From: CAYUTA01 sp964447605
GTDB taxonomy: Bacteria; Bacillota; Clostridia; Christensenellales; CAG-138
Reading direction: 5' to 3'
Assembly: GCA_964447605.1 (NCBI GenBank)
Contig: CAYUTA010000088.1
Location: 1 to 8,272, forward strand
DNA: 8,272 bases
This document shows positions 1-6,363 of this stretch, piece after piece. The notes below the pieces were generated by a model that had not been told where the DNA came from, searched no databases, and was given only the letters and a program-made list of their open reading frames with translations. Every line of letters begins with the position of its first letter. The stretch's first letter is position 1. The translations under genes and the position numbers were made by a program.

Positions 1-19
1 AACTCCATTTCTCTTACTC

Positions 20-46
20 GCCCTTGCAATTAGGGCTTTTTGTTTT
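20..46 (+). terminator. Rho-independent terminator-like hairpin facing right
   Basis: GCCCT (20-24) and AGGGC (32-36) form a 5 bp stem with a 7-base loop, followed directly by TTTTTGTTTT (37-46). The T-run follows the stem only on the plus strand, so it would stop a transcript entering from the left edge. This suggests a convergent plus-strand gene just outside the window. The stem is short, so confidence is moderate. Confidence 0.55.
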
Positions 47-139
47 GCCTTGCCCGGCTGCTACGGCCATTTCTTTGCCGTCGATGCTTTTTTCACGCTA
101 GCCTCCGCTCCCAATCTAAAAAGCCATAAAAGCCGATAT

Positions 140-174
140 CCGATGAAACCGCGGCGTACGCGCCGTTTCATCGG
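140..174 (-). repeat. Large perfect dyad after mraY, possible second terminator
   Basis: CCGATGAAAC (140-149) and GTTTCATCGG (165-174) form a perfect 10 bp inverted repeat, with further GGCG/CGCC pairing inside the loop. On the minus strand it is followed about 10 bases later by T-rich DNA (TTTT, then TTTTT by 116). That is too far for a textbook intrinsic terminator, but it fits a backup terminator or a 3' stabilising hairpin behind the one at 199-222. Confidence 0.45.
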
Positions 175-198
175 CCGCTTCGCCTGCGTTCCGGCCCG

Positions 199-222
199 AA
201 AAAGCGCACCGCCCGGGCGCGC
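199..222 (-). terminator. Intrinsic terminator of the dcw transcript
   Basis: Read on the minus strand, GCGCGCC (222-216), loop CGGGC (215-211) and GGTGCGC (210-204) form a 7 bp GC-rich stem with one G-U pair. TTTTT (203-199) follows immediately. It lies about 105 bases beyond the mraY stop codon and would end transcription of the operon there. Confidence 0.7.
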
Positions 223-326
223 AACGTTTTCCACGTGGGGCGCCTTCATACGCGCGACACGCCTGACCGACAGTCAAAGCCCGCGCCCTCACACGCCCGC
301 GGCAAGGTTTGAGCGCAGGGCTGCCG

Positions 327-1331
327 CTACCGCAGATAGGACAGCAGACAGACCGCGCACAGGACGGCCGTGAGGATATCATACATCGTTACAATTTTAG
401 TTTCAGGATGGCCCATCAGTTCGAAATGATGGTGGATGGGCGCCATTTTGAATATGCGCTTGCCATGGTTAAGCTTGTTGGTGGCAACCTGTAAAATAAC
501 CGACAGCGCGCTGGCCACAAAACAGAAGCCCATGATCGGCAGCAGGATGAACGACTTGCTCATGATGGCGATCATCGATACCGCGCCGCCAAGCGCAAGG
601 GAGCCCGTGTCGCCCATAAACACATGCGCGGGGTACGCGTTGTAACGCAGAAACCCGAGGCATGCGCCCGTAATGGCCGCGCAAAAGATTGCCATGCTCC
701 GGCAGTTCGCACCGTAGAGCAGCTCGCCCGACTGATTGGCGCGCGTTGCGAGTACGGCGAACACCACCGTCATGGCAAGCGTATAAATCATCGTCACGCT
801 GCCGGCCAGACCGTCCAGGCCATCGGTGAGGTTCACGGCGTTGACCTCGCTGATAATCACGAACACCACAAGCGGAATGTAATACACGCCGATATCCCAT
901 TCCCCACCGGATACCGGCAGATACAGCGTGGGGCCAAGCAGCGGGCTTTTATAAGCCCAGACGGCCACGATCACCGCCACTGCAAACTGCGCAATGATCT
1001 TCTGGTACGCGCGCAGGCCGAGGTTTCGCCGCATGCGGATTTTGATAAAATCATCGAGGAATCCGACCAGGCCGAACGCCAGCATGACCAGCAGCGCGGG
1101 GATCATAAACTCCGCGCCCTCAAGCCCGAAAATCAGGCACGAAATCACAATGGCAACCAGCATCATGATGCCGCCCATCGTGGGCGTGCCCTGTTTTTTC
1201 TTATGTGACTGCGGGCCAAGCTCACGCTCCACCTGACCAAACTTCAGGCGCGTAAGCATTGGAATAAAGAGCGGCCCAAGAATTATGACCGCGGCGAACG
1301 CGACCAGCGCAGAAAGCATTATGTTCATCAT
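327..1331 (-). CDS. mraY: MraY, phospho-N-acetylmuramoyl-pentapeptide-transferase
   Basis: Integral membrane enzyme that transfers phospho-MurNAc-pentapeptide from UDP to undecaprenyl phosphate on the inner face of the membrane, giving lipid I. At 334 residues it is close to the family's usual length and has about ten hydrophobic segments. Visible signatures are the GPQSHKKKQGTPTMGG loop (39-54), the DD pair in FLDDF (93-94), NLTDGLDGLAG (167-177) with catalytic-region aspartates, and MAPIHHHFE (296-304). The start at ATG 1331 is the first of three close Met codons; the nearest purine-rich stretch (GGAAG) sits a rather long 12 bases upstream, so ATG 1328 or 1319 remain possible. It follows murE after 126 bp, with no murF between, and is the last gene before the terminator at 199-222. 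The C-terminal GHPETK replaces the more usual GWxE but nothing essential is missing. Confidence 0.97.
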   Translation of the reverse strand: MMNIMLSALVAFAAVIILGPLFIPMLTRLKFGQVERELGPQSHKKKQGTPTMGGIMMLVAIVISCLIFGLEGAEFMIPALLVMLAFGLVGFLDDFIKIRMRRNLGLRAYQKIIAQFAVAVIVAVWAYKSPLLGPTLYLPVSGGEWDIGVYYIPLVVFVIISEVNAVNLTDGLDGLAGSVTMIYTLAMTVVFAVLATRANQSGELLYGANCRSMAIFCAAITGACLGFLRYNAYPAHVFMGDTGSLALGGAVSMIAIMSKSFILLPIMGFCFVASALSVILQVATNKLNHGKRIFKMAPIHHHFELMGHPETKIVTMYDILTAVLCAVCLLSYLR

Positions 1332-1337
1332 ATTGCT

Positions 1338-1367
1338 ATTATACTTCCATTAAACGCATGACGGCAA
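1338..1367 (-). promoter_or_regulatory. Possible sigma-A promoter directly before mraY
   Basis: A perfect TATAAT (1343-1338) lies 18 bases after TTGCCG (1367-1362), a 4/6 match to the -35 consensus. Its transcription start would fall at or next to the mraY ATG (1331), making a leaderless or near-leaderless message. This is inference from motif spacing; the -35 is weak and mraY may simply be read through from murE. Confidence 0.3.
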
Positions 1368-1457
1368 TACGCATTTTTTCATACATGGCGGTGAAAACCA
1401 CGTACTTGGCAAAAATTGCTTTGATAGTTGGCGCGTTACCTGCGCAAAAACGGGCCG

Positions 1458-2894
1458 TCAATCCATTTCAACAAGCAGTTCCTCAACGATCTCCTTATCG
1501 TCAAAGTGATACTTCGTACCGTTGATCTCCTGATAATTCTCGTGCCCCTTGCCCGCGATCATGACAACGTCGTTTTCCTGCGCAATGGAAAGGGCGTAAC
1601 GGATGGCTTCCTTGCGGTTTTCGATCACAGTATACTTTGTACCGGATTTTTTCATGCCTTCTTCGATGGTTTCAATGATTGCCATCGGCTCCTCGGTACG
1701 CGGATTGTCGCTTGTGATAACGGCAAATTCAGAGAAGCGGCCTGCAATCTCGCCCATGATGGGCCGCTTTGCGCGGTCGCGGTTCCCGCCGCAGCCAAAG
1801 ACGCACAGCACGCGCCCTTTGGCAAACTCGCGTACGGTTTTCAGCACGTTTTCCAACGCGTCGGGCGTATGCGCATAGTCCACAAACACCGAGAAGCCGC
1901 GGTTGGTTTTGACCGATTCCAGGCGGCCGGATACGCTGGTAAGCGCCTCAAGCCCGGCCTTTACGTCGCCAAGCTTGAGTCCGACGGAGAGCGCAACCCC
2001 CGCCGCTCCCATTGCATTGAAAACCGAAAACAGCCCCGGCGTCTGCAGGTACATGAGCACGTCGCCCTCGGGCGTGTGCAGATCAAACTGCACGCCGTCG
2101 GTCGCAATGTCGATATCGGTGGCTGAAATATCCGCGCGGTCGCGAACGCCGAACGTTGTAATCGGGATCGTCAGTCCCTCCATGATGCGGCCGGCGTACG
2201 GGTCGTCCACGTTGACGACGGCCCTTTTGCTGTTTTGGAACAGGATGCGTTTTGCATTGAGATAATTGTCAAAGGATTTGTGGTAGTCCAGATGATCCTG
2301 GGTCAGGTTGGTAAACAGGCCCACATCATAGCGGATGCCGTGGACGCGGTGCTGTTCAAGCGCATGGCTCGACACCTCCATCACCACCATGTCGACCTTT
2401 GCGTCGGCCATGGTGCGCAGCAGCTTGAACAGGTCGACCGACTCCGGCGTGGTGCGGTCGGTATGCAGGCTCTCCATGCCGATCATGTTGCGAATGGTGC
2501 CGATGATGCCCACCTTTTTGCCGGCATGTTCGGCAATGGCCTTGACCATATAGGTTGTTGTGGTTTTGCCGTTGGTTCCTGTTACGCCGAGCATTTGCAT
2601 CTCACGCTGCGGATACCCGTAAAACGCCGCAGCAATCTCCGCCATCGCTTTGCGCGCGTTTTGCACGACCAACTGCGGCACGCGGAGCGGAAGCTCCCGT
2701 TCCACAAGCAGCGCCGCCGCGCCGTCGCGCACCGCGCCCTCTGCGAACGTATGTCCGTCAAACAGCTGTCCTACAATACAGCAGAACATGCTTCCCTGCT
2801 TTACCCTGCGGGAATCGTACTCAATGGACGCCACATCGACGTCCCCGCCAATATGGCGCAGCCCGATTACCGTTGCCAGTTTGCTCAGCAGCAT
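1458..2894 (-). CDS. murE: MurE, UDP-MurNAc-tripeptide synthetase (meso-DAP adding)
   Basis: Cytoplasmic ATP-dependent ligase that adds meso-diaminopimelate to UDP-MurNAc-L-Ala-D-Glu in peptidoglycan precursor synthesis. The 478-residue protein shows the N-terminal UDP-binding domain with YDSRRVKQG (26-34), the ATP P-loop GVTGTNGKTTTT (103-114), TTPES (148-152), EVSSHALEQHRV (173-184), DHLDYHKSF (200-208), and NAK with the lysine at 215 expected to be carbamoylated. The ligase C-domain has DYAHTPDALENVL (339-351), GCGGNRDRAKRP (367-378) and DNPR (396-399). DNPR is the hallmark of DAP-specific rather than Lys-specific MurE. ATG 2894 is chosen because GGGGAGGT lies 6 bases upstream and the product then has the family's length; the same frame stays open to 3083 but that extension has no ribosome binding site and no homologous look. 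It sits 478 bp after the transpeptidase and 126 bp before mraY. Confidence 0.97.
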   Translation of the reverse strand: MLLSKLATVIGLRHIGGDVDVASIEYDSRRVKQGSMFCCIVGQLFDGHTFAEGAVRDGAAALLVERELPLRVPQLVVQNARKAMAEIAAAFYGYPQREMQMLGVTGTNGKTTTTYMVKAIAEHAGKKVGIIGTIRNMIGMESLHTDRTTPESVDLFKLLRTMADAKVDMVVMEVSSHALEQHRVHGIRYDVGLFTNLTQDHLDYHKSFDNYLNAKRILFQNSKRAVVNVDDPYAGRIMEGLTIPITTFGVRDRADISATDIDIATDGVQFDLHTPEGDVLMYLQTPGLFSVFNAMGAAGVALSVGLKLGDVKAGLEALTSVSGRLESVKTNRGFSVFVDYAHTPDALENVLKTVREFAKGRVLCVFGCGGNRDRAKRPIMGEIAGRFSEFAVITSDNPRTEEPMAIIETIEEGMKKSGTKYTVIENRKEAIRYALSIAQENDVVMIAGKGHENYQEINGTKYHFDDKEIVEELLVEMD

Positions 2895-2900
2895 GATAAT

Positions 2901-2908
2901 ACCTCCCC
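2901..2908 (-). promoter_or_regulatory. Ribosome binding site fixing the murE start
   Basis: GGGGAGGT ends 6 bases before ATG 2894. It is among the strongest Shine-Dalgarno matches in the window and rules out the 63-residue upstream extension of the same frame. Confidence 0.8.
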
Positions 2909-2990
2909 AATCTCTTTGCGCCCCGGAACAGACGCTTGTCCGTGGACGATTGCCTTTCCCTCCGCACACACCCGGCGGATCCCAACTTAA

Positions 2991-3020
2991 ATCATATACG
3001 CAAATACTTTTCTTCGTCAA
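2991..3020 (-). promoter_or_regulatory. Candidate sigma-A promoter for murE
   Basis: TTGACG (3020-3015) and TATGAT (2996-2991) are each 5/6 matches to consensus, separated by 18 bases, with an A-rich spacer. The predicted start would give a leader of about 90 bases ahead of murE. It could give murE and mraY expression independent of the division genes upstream. Confidence 0.45.
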
Positions 3021-3098
3021 GCCGTCAACGGGCGGCATGCGGGACAAGCGCATAAACCGCTTTATTATAATCAGTGCATCCATGCGGGAAAATCGTCG

Positions 3099-3117
3099 CA
3101 GGCTTTCTTTCCCTGCA
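3099..3117 (-). repeat. Short inverted repeat in the murE leader region
   Basis: GCAGG (3099-3103) and CCTGC (3113-3117) flank a 9-base pyrimidine-rich loop on the plus strand. It directly adjoins the nested dyad at 3118-3161. Only 5 bp, so weak on its own. Confidence 0.35.
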
Positions 3118-3161
3118 GGATCGCCGCCCGGAAGTTTTCATCGAAAACTCTGGGCGAATCC
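3118..3161 (-). repeat. Nested three-tier dyad
   Basis: On the plus strand three stems nest: GGAT (3118-3121) with ATCC (3158-3161), CGCCC (3125-3129) with GGGCG (3152-3156), and AGTTTTC (3133-3139) with GAAAACT (3143-3149) around an ATC loop. Together they make one long, slightly bulged hairpin in RNA from either strand. Confidence 0.6.
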
Positions 3162-3175
3162 GCACCGTTCTTACT

Positions 3176-3208
3176 CAAACGCATAAAAATACATTTTTTA
3201 TGCGTTTG
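3176..3208 (-). repeat. Perfect 14 bp inverted repeat
   Basis: CAAACGCATAAAAA (3176-3189) and TTTTTATGCGTTTG (3195-3208) are perfect reverse complements around the 5-base loop TACAT. This is the longest perfect dyad I found in the window. The T-run is part of the stem, not downstream of it, so it is not a classical terminator. An operator, an RNA processing or stabilising hairpin, or a bidirectional pause site are all possible. Confidence 0.75.
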
Positions 3209-3249
3209 CCCTGCGGCGATGTGTCCGGCCGCATGACAGCGTTCCTTCC

Positions 3250-3277
3250 CTGCCGTCCCATTCCCGCTGAACGGCAG
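3250..3277 (-). repeat. 7 bp inverted repeat downstream of the transpeptidase gene
   Basis: CTGCCGT (3250-3256) and ACGGCAG (3271-3277) are perfect reverse complements with a 14-base loop. There is no T-run after it on the minus strand, so it could at most be a 3' hairpin of the ftsI message. Confidence 0.45.
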
Positions 3278-3372
3278 AATACCAAATTGGGGCAACAGGC
3301 CGCATTTTTTCAACGAAATACACGACCCGGAGATACACGGCCCGCAGCATGCATAATGCGCGCCGGGAATGT

Positions 3373-5565
3373 CTATTCGTTCGTTTCCGGCGTTGGCGAC
3401 GGCAACGTGTCGTCCACCGGCACAGGCGTCGGACTCGGGAACACGACATAAATTTCGGTACCGGGTTCAACCTCTTCGTCTTCGGCAATCGACTGCTCTA
3501 TAATCATGCCCGTGCACTGCGTCTTGTCAAAGCTCAGCTTCAGGCCGCGCTCAATGAGCAGGTCATACGCCTCCTGTCGGCGCTTGCCAATGAGCTTGGG
3601 TACCTTGACCATCTCCTTATACACGCCGTCGTCGCTATAGGTCGTCATGTTCGTGTACAGAAGCACGGTCGTTCCCTTGGGCACCTGTGTCCCGCCCTGC
3701 GGAATCTGCAGCGTAACGACGGCTTCCTTCTCGCTGTCTGCAATTTGCGCGTTCAGGCCAACGCCGTCATAGGTCATTCTGCGCGCCGCCTCCTCGCCGG
3801 TCCAGCCGTTTTCGACCGCATCCGGAACGGTGACCATCTCGGTCGTCGCATCCGGCAAAAAGCCGTAATATTGCACGAGGTCTGTAAAGGTTTTCTGCAC
3901 CCACGGCGCGGCGACGGTACTGCCGTAAATAACGGGTACGCGCGGCTCGTCAACCGTCACAAGGCAGACCAACTGCGGGTCGTCCGCGGGCAGGAAGCCA
4001 ATGAACGAGGCGATCAGCCGCGTGCGCGAGGCCGATTTATCCTCCTCGTATTTCTGTGCCGTTCCGGTTTTGCCGCCGACCTTATGATCCTGCACCTGCG
4101 CGTTGGATCCGCTGCCGTTTTGCACGACCGAGTAGAGAATATCGCGTACCTGCGTGCTGGTGGCGGACTTGATGACGCGTCGCAGCTGCGTGGGCTGGTT
4201 CTGAATCACGGTCGTTCCGTTGGTGGCGGTGATATTGTCTACAATGTACGGCTGCATCAGCACGCCGCCGTTGACGGCCGCGCACACGGCGTTGGTAATC
4301 TGGATGGCAGTGCAGGTCATCGTCTGCCCAAACGCCACGCGCGCAAGATCGCTTTCACGAATATATTTGCGGTGGATGATCTCGCCGCTGTCCTCCTGCG
4401 GAATCCCGCACTCGGTGGACTCGTCAAATCCGAACGCGTAGATATAATCGTAAAACGTATCCACGCCCATCGCCAGCGCCATCTCCATAAACGCGCAATT
4501 GCAGCTGTTTTCCGTCGCCTTGGTCAGCGTCTGATGGCCGTGCCCACCCGCTTTCCAGCAACGGATCTTCTCTAGGCGAAACGTTTTTGAACCGCTGCAA
4601 TCATACGTCGAGTCCAGCGTGACCGCGCCGCTGTCGAGCGCGGCGGCCAGCGTAACCACCTTAAAGATGGAGCCCGGCTCAAACGTATCGGTCACCGCGC
4701 GGTTACGCGACATGCTCATCAGTTCGGTCACCTGGTCGCGCGGCGGGCTGTTTAGGTCAAACGCCGGATAGGTGGTCATGGCCAGAACTTCGCCGGTATT
4801 CGGATTCATAATCAGGCCTGTGGACGTTACGGCCCGGTTGACGGACTGGCACTCTTCAATATATTTCTCCAGATACGACTGCGTAACGGAATCCACCGTC
4901 AGCGTCATATCATAGCCGTCGGTCGGCGCAATATATCTTTCAGACCCATATGAAAGCGTGTTGCCCTTACGGTCGACCTCGGCAACCAGCAGGCCGTCCT
5001 CGCCCGCCAGGTAGGAGTCGTATTCAGCCTCCAGCCCCGTCTGCCCTTCTCCGTCAATGCCCGTAAAACCAAGTATCTGCGAAAACAGCTGCCCAAACGG
5101 ATAATACCGTTTTTTATCGGTCGTAAAGCTAATGCCGCTTCCAAGCTGCAACGCGGTCAGCCGATCCACCACGTCGCTTGTAACCTGGCGCTTGAGCTGC
5201 GCCTGCTTGCGGTTCGTATTGCTGACACGCTCGTAAACATAGTCATAGTCCAGCCCAAGCACGTCGGACACCTCAACGGCAATGCGCACGCGGTCGTCCT
5301 CGTCGATTACCTGCGGGTTGACCAAAACGCGGTATGCCGTGCCGCTTTGCGCAAGCACGAGCCCGTTGCGGTCTATGATCCTGCCGCGCTGTGCGGTCAA
5401 GTTCGACCTGCGCGTCCACTGTGAAAGCGCTCGCTCCTGATAGTCCTCCGCATTGATGAGCATGACCTGCGTCAGCCGCAGCGCCAATACCAACATCAGC
5501 ACGCCGGTAAATATGAGAAGAAAAAGCAGCTTCTTTTTAAGCTTCGGCCCTGATGATGCCGCCAT
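3373..5565 (-). CDS. ftsI: Class B penicillin-binding protein with two PASTA domains (PBP2B/SpoVD type)
   Basis: Transpeptidase that crosslinks septal peptidoglycan outside the membrane, normally working with FtsW, FtsL and DivIC. The 730-residue protein has a short basic N-terminus, one membrane anchor (about 12-36), a dimerisation/pedestal domain with QRGRIIDRNG (59-68), and the penicillin-binding domain. Active-site motifs are SIFK (Ser299, Lys302), SCN (354-356) and KTG (499-501). Two PASTA domains follow (about 577-638 and 651-709), then a proline- and threonine-rich tail. ATG 5565 is supported by AAAGGA about 10 bases upstream. Within a dcw cluster this is the FtsI/PBP2B position; clostridial homologues are often named SpoVD. 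Two PASTA domains resemble B. subtilis PBP2B more than SpoVD, which has one. Whether it serves vegetative division, the spore cortex or both cannot be decided here, since no second copy is in view. Confidence 0.95.
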   Translation of the reverse strand: MAASSGPKLKKKLLFLLIFTGVLMLVLALRLTQVMLINAEDYQERALSQWTRRSNLTAQRGRIIDRNGLVLAQSGTAYRVLVNPQVIDEDDRVRIAVEVSDVLGLDYDYVYERVSNTNRKQAQLKRQVTSDVVDRLTALQLGSGISFTTDKKRYYPFGQLFSQILGFTGIDGEGQTGLEAEYDSYLAGEDGLLVAEVDRKGNTLSYGSERYIAPTDGYDMTLTVDSVTQSYLEKYIEECQSVNRAVTSTGLIMNPNTGEVLAMTTYPAFDLNSPPRDQVTELMSMSRNRAVTDTFEPGSIFKVVTLAAALDSGAVTLDSTYDCSGSKTFRLEKIRCWKAGGHGHQTLTKATENSCNCAFMEMALAMGVDTFYDYIYAFGFDESTECGIPQEDSGEIIHRKYIRESDLARVAFGQTMTCTAIQITNAVCAAVNGGVLMQPYIVDNITATNGTTVIQNQPTQLRRVIKSATSTQVRDILYSVVQNGSGSNAQVQDHKVGGKTGTAQKYEEDKSASRTRLIASFIGFLPADDPQLVCLVTVDEPRVPVIYGSTVAAPWVQKTFTDLVQYYGFLPDATTEMVTVPDAVENGWTGEEAARRMTYDGVGLNAQIADSEKEAVVTLQIPQGGTQVPKGTTVLLYTNMTTYSDDGVYKEMVKVPKLIGKRRQEAYDLLIERGLKLSFDKTQCTGMIIEQSIAEDEEVEPGTEIYVVFPSPTPVPVDDTLPSPTPETNE

Positions 5566-5636
5566 CGATCAACGTTCCTTTCCCTCAAAGGCGAGTTCGT
5601 CTCCCCCGCCTGCAATGGTTCGGCCGTTCAATCGCC

Positions 5637-6254
5637 TCAGTCCGTCTCCAGCGGCGGAATATATGTGCCGTCGGGCTGGAGCCCCGTCGTACTCTGCGTC
5701 ACGGTATCCTGTTGCGGCGTATCCTGCGGCGCGGCGCTTTGCCCTGCGCCGTCCGATGTGCCGCCGGCGGGCGCAACCGAGCCGGAAAATGGGATGCGGT
5801 CGCCGATTTTCGTATACTGTGACTGCGTCGGGTAACGCATATGCACCGCTTCCGCCGCCTCCTGCGCCTGCCGGATGGTCACGGCGCACTCGATCTCCAC
5901 ATCGAGCGCCGTAATACGCAGCTGCGTCAGCTCGATTTCATCCTTGAGCGTGTTGATATCGGCATACGCGCGCGATATCTGCTCATAACCGAACAGGGTA
6001 AACAGGATCATGCCCGCAAGCAGGAACGCGCTGAACATAACGCCGATGCGCGCAAACGGATTTTCCGCATCCTCGGAAAGATGGATGCGGTACCCCTCCT
6101 CGTCGACTACGGTATCGTCGACCTCGGGCTGTCTGCCGCGACGGTTTTTTTTGCGCGCGTCCTTTTCGGCCCGCTTGCGCTTTCTGGAGGGCGCATACAT
6201 GCGTGTACCGGGGGGGACCCCCTTTCCCGGCCTGTCGTCGAACTCGATTTCCAC
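5637..6254 (-). CDS. ftsL: FtsL-like cell division protein
   Basis: Bitopic membrane protein expected to join FtsB/DivIC and the transpeptidase at the septum. Recognition rests on position (between rsmH and the PBP gene), topology and a short motif, because FtsL sequences diverge widely. The N-terminal 66 residues are charged and cytoplasmic, with a very basic patch (24-41). One membrane segment follows (about 68-90), then a heptad-rich coiled coil (about 91-125). Next comes AEAVHMRYPTQSQYTKI (134-150), matching the FtsL pattern in which a Met and a Pro precede a Gln and a hydrophobic end. Residues 157-205 form a Gly/Ala/Gln/Thr/Pro-rich tail. At 205 residues it is longer than the usual 100-130, through both ends. 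The start is GTG 6254, with AGAGGTG 9 bases upstream. It stops 71 bp before the PBP gene. Confidence 0.82.
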   Translation of the reverse strand: MEIEFDDRPGKGVPPGTRMYAPSRKRKRAEKDARKKNRRGRQPEVDDTVVDEEGYRIHLSEDAENPFARIGVMFSAFLLAGMILFTLFGYEQISRAYADINTLKDEIELTQLRITALDVEIECAVTIRQAQEAAEAVHMRYPTQSQYTKIGDRIPFSGSVAPAGGTSDGAGQSAAPQDTPQQDTVTQSTTGLQPDGTYIPPLETD

Positions 6255-6255
6255 G

Positions 6256-6339
6256 GTCTTTTACACCTCTATTCGTATGCCGATGCCACGCAAGACATGC
6301 CCGCCGCGCCGGAACAGGCGCATCAAAGTCGTAAAAGAC
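6256..6339 (-). repeat. 9 bp inverted repeat bracketing the ftsL leader
   Basis: On the plus strand GTCTTTTAC (6256-6264) and GTAAAAGAC (6331-6339) are perfect reverse complements 66 bases apart. In the message the second arm fills the space between the ftsL ribosome binding site and its GTG start. Pairing would close a stem right at the initiation site. It may be chance, but the location is suggestive. Confidence 0.4.
6264..6270 (-). promoter_or_regulatory. Ribosome binding site for the ftsL GTG start
   Basis: AGAGGTG lies 9 bases before GTG 6254 and decides this non-ATG start. Its last base is also the first base of one arm of the inverted repeat 6256-6264/6331-6339. Confidence 0.65.
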
Positions 6340-6363
6340 GTCGCCGCGGGGCGGCCCGCCATA

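Larger units (their letters stand above)
1..326. other. Non-coding region downstream of mraY
   Basis: No credible gene is seen in these 326 bases. Short open frames exist but lack ribosome binding sites and recognisable motifs, and the longest minus-strand one (61-249) runs through a perfect inverted repeat. The stretch holds a minus-strand terminator (199-222), a large dyad (140-174) and a plus-strand terminator-like hairpin (20-46). It reads as the end of the dcw operon facing a convergent neighbour. Confidence 0.6.
2895..3372. other. 478 bp non-coding spacer between transpeptidase and murE
   Basis: No supported gene is seen. An 80-codon minus-strand frame (3071-3313) has no ribosome binding site and crosses several inverted repeats, so it is not called. 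The spacer holds dyads at 3250-3277, 3176-3208, 3118-3161 and 3099-3117, a candidate promoter at 2991-3020 and an isolated TATAAT at 3069-3064. None of the dyads is followed by a T-run on the minus strand, so none looks like a classical terminator of the upstream gene. Confidence 0.6.

Noticed and set aside
1..7. Possible 3' end of a tRNA (AACTCCA) at the left edge
   Set aside because: Seven bases are too few; no cloverleaf can be seen within the window.
61..249. 62-codon minus-strand frame after mraY
   Set aside because: No ribosome binding site; it is Arg/Lys rich and spans both the intrinsic terminator and the perfect dyad.
3064..3069. Perfect TATAAT upstream of murE
   Set aside because: No acceptable -35 lies 16-18 bases upstream, so I prefer the promoter at 2991-3020.
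2895..3083. 63-residue N-terminal extension of murE
   Set aside because: There is no ribosome binding site at 3083, a strong one sits at 2901-2908, and the extension is unlike MurE.
3071..3313. 80-codon minus-strand frame in the ftsI-murE spacer
   Set aside because: No ribosome binding site, no recognisable motif, and it runs straight through the hairpins.
3349..4575. 408-codon plus-strand open frame opposite the PBP gene
   Set aside because: It lies wholly against a clearly functional gene with all motifs intact, and its translation is rich in Arg/His/Ala with no family signature. It is a codon-bias shadow, as are the long plus-strand frames at 624-1208, 2235-2990 and 6010-6984.
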